DNA of 64,000 nt from Salinimicrobium soli (GTDB lineage: Bacteria; Bacteroidota; Bacteroidia; Flavobacteriales; Flavobacteriaceae). The notes under the pieces were generated by a model. It worked only from the letters and a program-made list of their open reading frames with translations. It made no database searches and was not told where the DNA came from. Location of the stretch: NCBI RefSeq assembly GCF_048323655.1, contig NZ_JBLUWW010000006.1, positions 124,001-188,000 of the forward strand, read 5' to 3'. Of this stretch, positions 1 through 6,078 are shown in pieces. Numbering within the stretch: the first letter of the stretch is position 1; each line of letters begins with the position of its first letter. The position numbers were made by a program, and so were the translations under genes.

Positions 1-900
1 GAAACAAGTTAGTGCGGCTGCAGGATTTCCCGGAAGTCCAAAAATAAGCGTTCTCCCGTTTTTCCCAAAGAAGAGGGGCTTTCCAGGTTTCTGATTGACC
101 TTATAGAAGATTTCTTTTGTCTCCAGTCCTTTTAATGCCTGTCCTACAAAATCATAATCCCCCACAGATACTCCACCTGTGATGAGCACCAAATCATTTT
201 CAGCAATTAGATCTTTTAGTTTATGATAAGTGTCCTCATAACTATCCTTTACAGTATGAAGAGAGATTTTGTCAAAGCCCAAAGAAATTAAGGCGCTTTT
301 CAGCATTTTTGAATTGCTTTCATAAATCTTTCCGTAGGTCAGAGTTTCGCCGGCAGAAATGAGTTCATTACCAGTAGTTACAATTGCGATGGCAGGTTTT
401 TTATATATCGGAATATTTTCAAGCCCCAAAGAGGCTAAATATCCAATTTCAGCAGGTGTTAACTTACTCCCTTTTTTTAAGGCTAATTCTCCTTCCCTGA
501 CCTGTTCACCTGCCGGTCGGATATTTTGTTTTTCTCGTGGGAATTTTTCTAAAAAGATATTACCATTTTTAACCTCGACCTCTTCCTGGATAACAACAGC
601 ATTTGCAGAAGAGGGGACCGGAGCTCCTGTAAATATCCTAATAGCTTCTCCGGAATTTATTTTGGGCTGGTGACTGTCTCCTGCTTTAACTTCACCAACT
701 AAAGAGTATGACAGATGTTCATGTGCATTAACGGCATAACCGTCCATGGCCGATTGCCTGAAAGGAGGCATATTTATGGGAGAAAAAATGTCTTGGGATA
801 GAATAGCATTAGTACAATTCTCAAGAGGTAGCTTTGTTTCCGAAGAAATTTTTTTACTGTTTTTTAAAACTGCATTTAAGGCCTCTTCAATACTAACCAT
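1..900 (-). CDS. moeA: Molybdopterin molybdotransferase MoeA, 3' end cut by window edge
   Basis: MoeA inserts molybdate into adenylylated molybdopterin, the last step of molybdenum cofactor synthesis in the cytoplasm. The first 300 codons are present and the gene runs off the left edge; the family is usually about 390-410 residues. Visible motifs are MDGYAV near residue 50, TGAPVP near 85, the MoCF-domain signature TGGVSVGDYDFV, then KPGKPLFFG and FGLPGNPA just before the edge. The ATG at 900 is the natural start. It lies downstream of the Crp/Fnr-type gene on the same strand, and between them is a perfect dyad (951-968) plus a -7 box (923-930), so it probably has its own activated promoter. 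A molybdoenzyme may lie further left, but that is inference. Confidence 0.95.
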   Translation of the reverse strand, partial: MVSIEEALNAVLKNSKKISSETKLPLENCTNAILSQDIFSPINMPPFRQSAMDGYAVNAHEHLSYSLVGEVKAGDSHQPKINSGEAIRIFTGAPVPSSANAVVIQEEVEVKNGNIFLEKFPREKQNIRPAGEQVREGELALKKGSKLTPAEIGYLASLGLENIPIYKKPAIAIVTTGNELISAGETLTYGKIYESNSKMLKSALISLGFDKISLHTVKDSYEDTYHKLKDLIAENDLVLITGGVSVGDYDFVGQALKGLETKEIFYKVNQKPGKPLFFGKNGRTLIFGLPGNPAAALTCF

Positions 901-922
901 TGCTATTAGCGTTATGTCATAA

Positions 923-930
923 CAAACATA
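923..930 (-). promoter_or_regulatory. -7 promoter box of moeA (TATGTTTG)
   Basis: The minus strand reads TATGTTTG, an exact match to the Bacteroidota -7 consensus TAnnTTTG, 22 bp before the moeA ATG. Its centre is 33 bp from the centre of the dyad at 951-968. A small palindrome, GTTATG-T-CATAAC (911-923), covers the expected transcription start. Confidence 0.6.
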
Positions 931-950
931 GCGAAACGCTCAAAGTGCAA

Positions 951-968
951 ACATGACCTTTGTCATGT
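951..968. promoter_or_regulatory. Candidate Crp/Fnr-type operator upstream of moeA
   Basis: A perfect inverted repeat with 7-bp arms and a 4-bp spacer: ACATGAC-CTTT-GTCATGT. The 5-4-5 core geometry is that of Crp/Fnr operators (Fnr: TTGAT-N4-ATCAA), with a different half-site. It sits about 40 bp upstream of the predicted moeA transcription start, the place of a class II activator site. A related site precedes the rhodanese operon (4937-4954). Binding by the regulator at 1021-1677 is inferred from proximity. Confidence 0.55.
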
Positions 969-1020
969 CTAATAGCGATTGGACAATATATTCAGCTGTT
1001 TTTGCTGAGAATTGAACGTT

Positions 1021-1677
1021 TTATTGATAATATTCCAGAAGTTTGACCTTATTCCTTGTGGAATAAATCTTTTCTTCGTCGTGCAGTTTTTTAATAATCC
1101 TGGTAATAACAACTCGCGTAGAATTGAGATCTTCTGCAATTTTTTGATGGGTAATTTCCAGATCGATGTTGTTTGCAATTCTCACTTTATCTGTCAGGTA
1201 TTTCCAGATCCGGTTTTCTAACTTCAAAAATGCAAGCGAATCAATGGTCTCAACCATTTCCAAAAGTCTGAAATGGTAACTATCAATTATGAAATGTCGC
1301 CAGCTTTCGTATTGTATCAGCCACTTATCTACCAGACCCACAGGTATAAAAACGGCTTCAACATCAGATTCTGCAATACCTTTAAAAATACTTTTCTTTT
1401 TATTTATACAGTTTGCAAAAGAAATAGCACAGGTATCTCCCGGTTCTAAATAATATATCGAAAGTTCAAATCCGTGTTTGTCTTTTCTTATGATCTTGAC
1501 AATGCCATCTATGATTAAGGGAATATGTGTTAGCTCTTCACCAATATCTATCATAAGATGTCCATTGTTTATTTTTTTCAGATACCCGACTTCAGTAATA
1601 TCCTGAATTAAATTTGGTTCAAAAATGTGGGAGTAGTTGTGATATAGCTTTCTTTTTAAAATAACACTATTGTCCAT
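1021..1677 (-). CDS. Crp/Fnr-family transcriptional regulator with two cysteines in the effector domain
   Basis: A 218-residue protein with an N-terminal cyclic-nucleotide-binding-type beta barrel (about 20-115), a long dimerisation helix and a C-terminal winged helix-turn-helix (about 170-215). The recognition helix holds STRVVITRIIKKL, where the arginine matches Arg180 of E. coli CRP but valine replaces Glu181, so an altered half-site is expected. There is no Fnr-type N-terminal cysteine cluster, but Cys83 and Cys90 sit in the segment PGDTCAISFANC. Similar two-cysteine Crp/Fnr proteins are often found beside rhodanese genes, which suggests redox or sulfane-sulfur sensing; that is inference. 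It lies between the rhodanese-porin operon and moeA on the same strand, and is the obvious candidate to bind the dyads at 951-968 and 4937-4954. Confidence 0.9.
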   Translation of the reverse strand: MDNSVILKRKLYHNYSHIFEPNLIQDITEVGYLKKINNGHLMIDIGEELTHIPLIIDGIVKIIRKDKHGFELSIYYLEPGDTCAISFANCINKKKSIFKGIAESDVEAVFIPVGLVDKWLIQYESWRHFIIDSYHFRLLEMVETIDSLAFLKLENRIWKYLTDKVRIANNIDLEITHQKIAEDLNSTRVVITRIIKKLHDEEKIYSTRNKVKLLEYYQ

Positions 1678-1699
1678 CTTTTGATAATTTACAGTAACA

Positions 1700-1707
1700 C
1701 AAATATA
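1700..1707 (-). promoter_or_regulatory. -7 promoter box of the Crp/Fnr gene (TATATTTG)
   Basis: The minus strand reads TATATTTG, 22 bp before the start codon at 1677. The hairpin that ends the preceding operon (1711-1738) lies almost directly against it and occupies the place where a -33 element would be. Confidence 0.5.
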
Positions 1708-1710
1708 TAA

Positions 1711-1738
1711 CTAACCCCTCTAAAAACAGAGGGGTTAG
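1711..1738 (-). terminator. Terminator of the rhodanese-porin operon
   Basis: A perfect 11-bp stem (CTAACCCCTCT / AGAGGGGTTAG) with a 6-nt loop, 33 nt after the porin stop codon. The sequence after it on the minus strand is AT-rich (TTATATATTTG) rather than a clean T run, because it merges with the promoter of the next gene. Confidence 0.7.
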
Positions 1739-1771
1739 AACTATCAACTAATCCAAGCAATAAAAACATTT

Positions 1772-2827
1772 TTAAAATTTCACCTGCACCTGTGTTAATA
1801 AGGCATCATTATTAACACTGGCAACAGTTTCAATGTTGGCTAAATAATTTATTTGAAAACGTACCTTATTGTTTACGAAGTAGTTAAACCCAACAGTCAT
1901 CCTTTCAGAATATCCCAGGTTATCTTTAATGTTGACATCCGGGTCAAAATATTCATATTTAACCACCGGTTGGAATTTTTCTGTCACATCATATGCTGCA
2001 AGTATATAAGCACCCTCTCTCTCTTCTCCTAAAGCTATAGGGGTTGAGCCACAACCACCGGCTGCACCGGCGAAGTAAGCGCCTTCATCATAAATATATT
2101 CCCCTTGTAAGAGTAATTTGCCGAATTCAAAAGCAAATTCTCCACCAAAAGATGTTCTATCATCGTCATTATTGTTTGGAATAGGATAACCATATCTAAA
2201 GCTTGCGCCTATAGATAGGTTTCTTATCACCTTATAGGTAACCCGTCCAATGATGTCTTTCTTAACATTGTCATCTTTTACTCCTAACCCTCGACCATTC
2301 ATAAGTGCAACGGCATAATTCAACCTGTTGAATTTATTACCGCCCCAAATTCCTACACCAAAATCACGCTGAGGTGCGACCAATTGGTCGGCTACAATTG
2401 ATCTTTCGATCGTAGGCAGGCTATGGCAAGGTGTTGTGACATCTAAGCTGAAAGGCTGCTTGAAGGAACCAAGGGAGATTTTAGCCCAATTATCGGCTTC
2501 ATAAGTAATAAATGCGTCCATTAAATAGGCATCGCCGCTACTTCCAATAAATGGACTGGTCTCCAGCATGAAGTAGTAGGAGAATTTGTTCAACACTTTA
2601 CCGGAAACCCCAATACGAGCTCTTTTGAATCGGAAAGTGTTGGCCTGTTCTCCATCTGTAAAGAAATAATCATATTGGGGTTGGATATATCCGAAAATGT
2701 TTATAGTTGGACCGCTTACGGAATCATTGGCTGAACCCGGTAATTCTGCTTCACAACCCTGAGAAAACATGGTATTCGTACTGAATACTAATGTTAGTGC
2801 TAGCAATAAGTATAATTTGTTTTTCAT
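1772..2827 (-). CDS. OprP/OprO-like outer membrane porin
   Basis: A 351-residue exported beta-barrel protein. The N-terminus is a signal peptide ending near TMFSQG. The mature protein has FGYIQPQYDYFF and FRFKRARIGVSGKVLNKFSYYF, the usual start of phosphate-selective-porin-type barrels, then alternating amphipathic strands ending in an aromatic-poor QVQVKF terminus. In this family the pore passes small anions. It is the third gene of the operon, 19 bp after the second rhodanese gene, and is followed by a terminator. The context suggests passage of an oxyanion or sulfur anion such as thiosulfate across the outer membrane for the two exported rhodaneses; the substrate cannot be read from the sequence. 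Confidence 0.85.
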   Translation of the reverse strand: MKNKLYLLLALTLVFSTNTMFSQGCEAELPGSANDSVSGPTINIFGYIQPQYDYFFTDGEQANTFRFKRARIGVSGKVLNKFSYYFMLETSPFIGSSGDAYLMDAFITYEADNWAKISLGSFKQPFSLDVTTPCHSLPTIERSIVADQLVAPQRDFGVGIWGGNKFNRLNYAVALMNGRGLGVKDDNVKKDIIGRVTYKVIRNLSIGASFRYGYPIPNNNDDDRTSFGGEFAFEFGKLLLQGEYIYDEGAYFAGAAGGCGSTPIALGEEREGAYILAAYDVTEKFQPVVKYEYFDPDVNIKDNLGYSERMTVGFNYFVNNKVRFQINYLANIETVASVNNDALLTQVQVKF

Positions 2828-2846
2828 TTTTTAGGGGGTCTATTTT

Positions 2847-3851
2847 TTAGTTTCCTACAACAGGAAGGCTCTTTGGTTTTGAGTCATGCCCCCACTGATT
2901 GCTTTGCCAGGCTGGATTTTCATTATATAGCCCATTCATTCCAAATTTTAAACTTGCTGCATCATAGCCAAGAACGCGCAGAACCGCAGTTATAACAGCC
3001 GAAGTTTGACCTGTATAACAATAAGTAATTACTGTCTTAGCCTCAGGGTCAAGTGATTTATAACTATCGCCGGCCAATGTAAGAGGTAAAATCCTATAAG
3101 CTGAACTTATGTGGCCAAAGCCAATATAATCAGCTTCACTGAAGTAGTTGTTGATGAAATATCCGCCAGGATTATTTAAAACATCTGCCGGGTTAACACC
3201 TTTAAAGCCTTCTGCAACTACTGCTTCAACACGTTCTTTGAGAATATCTTCTCCATCGGTAAGAGTAGTTGAAATAACAGGATCCTTGAAGGTTATATTT
3301 GCCGGAGCAGGGGCGTACGTCCAATTGGGGCTGTTTTTTGCAATATTAGCTATGTTGCTGTTCCATGGCCCCGCATTTCCTGAATTCCATCCAGACATTC
3401 CCCATTTGAGAGCCTGTGTTTTTGGATATCCATAAAGGCGTAACAAAGCTGTGGCATAACAAGCTGTTTGCCCTGTGTAGCAGACCACCAAAATAGGTTT
3501 GGTAGTTGAAGCAGCAACAGTCAGGATGTCTGAGAAGGCAACATTTTGAGCTCCACTAATGTGAGATGCTGCGAAAGCATCACTGCTCCTAATGTCCATG
3601 ATGTAGTATTTATCCAGAAACGCCCCAAGGTCATTTTCAGCAGGAGCGCCAACTACAAACTTGTCACCATCCTGATTGGTCAGGATATTATTAACATCCA
3701 AATTGTTTGCTACCATGTAATCGGCCATAAGGTCAAAAGCCGGGGTTGCAACCACATTCCCGCCTGTAGGATCGTCACCTCTGTCACAGGAGGTAAGGGT
3801 TAAAGCAGGTATTAATAGTAATCCGATAATAAAAACTGATAATTTTTTCAT
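2847..3851 (-). CDS. Tandem-rhodanese lipoprotein
   Basis: A 334-residue lipoprotein: signal peptide with lipobox LTSC (lipidated Cys22), then two rhodanese domains. Domain 1 (about 65-150) has DIRSSDAF and the active loop CYTGQT with Cys124, and a further Cys131. Domain 2 (about 200-310) has the active loop CYTGQT with Cys278. Both domains therefore keep the persulfide-forming cysteine, so sulfane-sulfur transfer in the periplasm is expected. It is 29 bp downstream of a related double-rhodanese gene and 19 bp upstream of the porin. The two proteins share domain order and linkers (for example KWGMS..W after domain 1), so they probably arose by duplication. Confidence 0.9.
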   Translation of the reverse strand: MKKLSVFIIGLLLIPALTLTSCDRGDDPTGGNVVATPAFDLMADYMVANNLDVNNILTNQDGDKFVVGAPAENDLGAFLDKYYIMDIRSSDAFAASHISGAQNVAFSDILTVAASTTKPILVVCYTGQTACYATALLRLYGYPKTQALKWGMSGWNSGNAGPWNSNIANIAKNSPNWTYAPAPANITFKDPVISTTLTDGEDILKERVEAVVAEGFKGVNPADVLNNPGGYFINNYFSEADYIGFGHISSAYRILPLTLAGDSYKSLDPEAKTVITYCYTGQTSAVITAVLRVLGYDAASLKFGMNGLYNENPAWQSNQWGHDSKPKSLPVVGN

Positions 3852-3880
3852 GATGTACGTTTTCTAAGGTTTTGGCTGGT

Positions 3881-4864
3881 TTATTCTATTACAGGAAACA
3901 TGTTGATTTCCTTTGTACTAAAAGCATCTCTTCCATGCTTTTTTAAAAGATTATTCATAAATCCATTCTCTCCATAAGCAATATTCCCGGCATCATAGCC
4001 CAGGACGTTGAGATAGGCTGTCAGGTAAGCAGCTTTTTGACCGGTAGTTGTGTAAATGGCAATTTTCTTGTCCTTTGGCAGAGACAATAAGTCATTATTG
4101 AACTGTAAGGAATTTCCATCTTCGTATAAAATTGCTCCAGGTACGTGTCCCTTGGTATAATCATCTGTTTTTCCGTAATAGAGAGTATAATACGCTTGAG
4201 GGCTCTCAAAAACATCAACTGGTTTTAAAATGAAATCACTGTATGGTATGGCAAACAATTCTTGTAATCTGGTCTGAAGTATCTCTTCACCTCCTGCTTT
4301 TCCGGTATTAATTTCAGGATGAGTAGTAGGATCCGCTTTGGAATTAAGGCTTGTCTCTAATTTGTCTTCAAGGGAAGGTTTGATGTTTTTGAGCCAGGTT
4401 TCTGCAAAGTCCTCTCTCCATGTGCTCATTCCCCATTTCATACTATAGACGTTGTCATATCCGGCTATTCTAAGAAGGCCCGAATAATACCCGGCTGATT
4501 GGCCGGAGTAGCAAACCAAAACTATCTTCTCATAGTCTGATGGATTTATTTTGGTTTGAAAGTATGTAAGCAGTTCCTCAGCCGGAACATTGACGGCATT
4601 TTTAATATGCCCGTATTCAAACCAACTGTCGGTTCTAATATCAATAATATGGAACCCGTCGTTTCTTAAGTTATTTTTAACTTCATCTCCACTGATTATT
4701 GGGAAATCGCCTTTTAAAAAGTCTACTTTTCCTTCTAAGAATTCTACTAAGGTGGTAAACTCATCCGGCGGATCTATACCTGCCGGAACATAACTGGTAT
4801 AGGTATTTGCAAATGATCCTACTGACAAAAAGAATAGCATCAAAAAATACTTTAACTTTTTCAT
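3881..4864 (-). CDS. Exported tandem-rhodanese protein with degenerate second domain
   Basis: A 327-residue protein with an N-terminal signal peptide (ends near SFANT) and no lipobox. Domain 1 has DIRTDSWFEYGHI and the loop CYSGQS with Cys118. In domain 2 the loop reads TTTGQK, so threonine (residue 272) replaces the catalytic cysteine while the fold-defining residues remain. In the double-domain rhodanese family one inactive domain is common and serves structure or substrate binding. It is the first gene of the three-gene operon; a -7 box (4910-4917) and a Crp/Fnr-type dyad (4937-4954) lie upstream. Likely role: periplasmic handling of thiosulfate or polysulfide sulfur. Confidence 0.9.
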   Translation of the reverse strand: MKKLKYFLMLFFLSVGSFANTYTSYVPAGIDPPDEFTTLVEFLEGKVDFLKGDFPIISGDEVKNNLRNDGFHIIDIRTDSWFEYGHIKNAVNVPAEELLTYFQTKINPSDYEKIVLVCYSGQSAGYYSGLLRIAGYDNVYSMKWGMSTWREDFAETWLKNIKPSLEDKLETSLNSKADPTTHPEINTGKAGGEEILQTRLQELFAIPYSDFILKPVDVFESPQAYYTLYYGKTDDYTKGHVPGAILYEDGNSLQFNNDLLSLPKDKKIAIYTTTGQKAAYLTAYLNVLGYDAGNIAYGENGFMNNLLKKHGRDAFSTKEINMFPVIE

Positions 4865-4909
4865 GACACAAATGATTTAAATTGTTGAATTAATAATTTC
4901 TTAACACTA

Positions 4910-4917
4910 CAAAATTA
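4910..4917 (-). promoter_or_regulatory. -7 promoter box of the rhodanese-porin operon (TAATTTTG)
   Basis: The minus strand reads TAATTTTG, an exact TAnnTTTG match 45 bp before the first ATG. Its centre lies 32 bp from the centre of the dyad at 4937-4954, almost the same spacing as in front of moeA. Confidence 0.55.
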
Positions 4918-4936
4918 CATTCGCGCTGACGTCTTA

Positions 4937-4954
4937 TTATGACTTTTATCATGT
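4937..4954. promoter_or_regulatory. Candidate Crp/Fnr-type operator of the rhodanese operon
   Basis: TTATGAC-TTTT-ATCATGT: an imperfect version of the perfect dyad before moeA, keeping the core ATGAY-N4-RTCAT and the T-rich spacer. It stands where a -33 element would be expected, about 40 bp from the predicted transcription start, consistent with an activator site. Confidence 0.5.
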
Positions 4955-4980
4955 TTATCTAATACATAATCAGTCAATTG

Positions 4981-4996
4981 TGTAACAATTGTTACA
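4981..4996. promoter_or_regulatory. Perfect 16-bp palindrome upstream of the rhodanese operon
   Basis: TGTAACAATTGTTACA is its own reverse complement. It lies 75 bp upstream of the -7 box of the rhodanese operon in otherwise unstructured AT-rich DNA and looks like an operator for a dimeric regulator. No factor can be assigned from the sequence. Confidence 0.4.
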
Positions 4997-5204
4997 GATA
5001 AATGGCAGTAATTTTTTCCAAAAAACATGTTGGAAACAGATCGTTTAGAACGAAAGGAGATAAAATATTAACTAATAAAAAGGGGATAGTTTATCTTATC
5101 TAATCAACCGAAAATTTCAAATTATCCGGGTAACCGGAAAAAATTATGAAACCGGGTTGTAGCCCCTATTTTTTATTTTTTATAGTTCTATTGGGATTTA
5201 GCTG
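4997..5204. other. AT-rich intergenic stretch without a recognisable gene
   Basis: No credible reading frame, tRNA or T-tailed terminator is visible. There is only a short CCGG-gtaa-CCGG motif around 5127-5138. It separates the promoter region of the rhodanese operon from the repeat array. Confidence 0.5.
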
Positions 5205-5245
5205 AATAAAAAAGTCCGCAGCTTTCGCTGCAGACTTTCTGCTTT
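5205..5245 (-). repeat. Left copy of a 41-bp repeat identical to the tRNA-Arg terminator
   Basis: These 41 bp are identical to 5818-5858. They contain the hairpin AAAGTCYGCAGC / GCTGCRGACTTT (one C-A mismatch, loop tttc) with an A/T-run on its minus-strand 3' side. The left copy has no tRNA next to it. Together the copies bracket the tandem array at 5286-5815. Confidence 0.8.
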
Positions 5246-5285
5246 TTATGTACTTGGATTTCTTAACCTGGATCTTTAAAAATTC

Positions 5286-5815
5286 ATTAGGATTAGCTTC
5301 GCTGTTCCATTGAGTTCCCACCTGATAATAGAAAGTCCGCCCCGCCTTTGCAGGCGTTGCGCTTTTTTATTTCCCTCCAAAGCCCTGAGCAAGCTCAGCT
5401 TTTCAGAATTTATTAGGATTAGCTTCGCTGTTCCTTTGAGTTCTCACCTGAAAATAGAAAGTCCGCCCCGCCTTTGCAGGCGTTGCGCTTTTTTATTTTC
5501 CTCCAAAGCCCTGAGCAAGCTCAGCTTTTCAGAATTTATTAGGATTAGCTTCGCTGTTCCTTTGAGTTCTCACCTGAAAATAGAAAGTCCGCCCCGCCTT
5601 TCAGGCGTTGCGCTTTTTTATTTCCCTCCAAAGCTTTGAGCAAGCTCAGCTTTTCCGGTAATCGTAATTTTTAAACTAAGATTTTTCAGAATTTATAAGG
5701 ATTAGCTTCGCTGTTCCTTTGAGTTCCCACCTGAAAATAGAAAGTCCGCCCCGCCTTGCAGGCGTTGCGCTTTTTTATTTCCCTCCAAAGCTTTGAGCAA
5801 GCTCAGCTTTTCCGG
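5286..5815. repeat. Tandem array of four about 126-bp units
   Basis: Units begin at 5286, 5412, 5538 and 5695, giving periods of 126, 126 and 157 bp; the last interval contains an extra stretch of about 32 bp (5656-5687). Each unit carries, read on the minus strand, a GC-rich hairpin (CGCCT...AGGCG) followed by GCGGACTTTCTATTTTC, and a second palindrome around GAGCAAGCTC. The GCGGACTTT-plus-T-rich tail resembles the tRNA-Arg terminator, so each unit looks like a terminator-containing duplicate. The period is a multiple of three, which leaves a long but meaningless open frame. Confidence 0.85.
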
Positions 5816-5851
5816 AAAATAAAAAAGTCCGCAGCTTTCGCTGCAGACTTT
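5816..5851 (-). terminator. Rho-independent terminator of tRNA-Arg
   Basis: The hairpin at 5824-5851 (stem AAAGTCTGCAGC, loop gaaa) is followed on the minus strand by TTTTTTATTTT. It starts 11 nt after the tRNA 3' end. Confidence 0.8.
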
Positions 5852-5861
5852 CTGCTTTAAG

Positions 5862-5935
5862 TGACCTCGACAGGATTCAAACCTGTAACCTTCTGAGCCG
5901 TAATCAGATGCGCTATTCAGTTGCGCCACGAGGCC
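5862..5935 (-). tRNA. tRNA-Arg (anticodon ACG)
   Basis: A complete 74-nt cloverleaf on the minus strand. The acceptor stem GGCCTCG / CGAGGTC has one G-U pair and discriminator A; the D arm is GCGC/GCGC; the anticodon stem TCTGA/TCAGA encloses loop TTACGGC, giving ACG; the T arm is ACAGG/CCTGT with loop TTTGAAT. No CCA is encoded. A terminator follows, and a -7 box lies at 6023-6030 upstream. Confidence 0.97.
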
Positions 5936-5951
5936 TTATTTTTTGCCACTT

Positions 5952-6020
5952 CCGAACGGAACGTTCGGTGGCGGGCCTGCCCGCCGAAGGAAAAGGCCTC
6001 AGCCTTTTTCCGTAGGCGGG
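5952..6020. repeat. Three consecutive palindromes (REP-like) in the tRNA-Arg leader
   Basis: Three perfect or near-perfect stems follow one another: CCGAACG-gaa-CGTTCGG (5952-5968), GGCGGGC-ct-GCCCGCC (5970-5985), and a longer one with GGAAAAGGC-ctca-GCCTTTTTCC (5989-6011) inside an outer CCGCC/GGCGG stem (5981-6019). They fill the space between the tRNA promoter and the tRNA 5' end and look like an inserted palindromic repeat element. Confidence 0.7.
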
Positions 6021-6022
6021 TG

Positions 6023-6030
6023 CAAATATA
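6023..6030 (-). promoter_or_regulatory. -7 promoter box of tRNA-Arg (TATATTTG)
   Basis: The minus strand reads TATATTTGCACCC, an exact TAnnTTTG match in a context often seen before flavobacterial tRNAs. It is about 88 bp from the tRNA, a long leader filled by the palindromes at 5952-6020. Confidence 0.55.
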
Positions 6031-6078
6031 GGTTTTATTATAAAAAACCGAAAAGATTTTTTTGAAATTATTCTTCAA

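Noticed and set aside
5310..5639. 109-codon open frame with a 42-residue repeating peptide
   Set aside because: It is a by-product of the 126-bp tandem array (126 is a multiple of three); no promoter or plausible protein, and the array is made of hairpins.
5205..5858. CRISPR array
   Set aside because: Repeats are too long, contiguous, without unique spacers of regular length, and no cas gene is present.
5702..5929. 75-codon frame over tRNA-Arg
   Set aside because: It reads through the tRNA gene itself and the repeat array; this is a common artefact of tRNA sequences.
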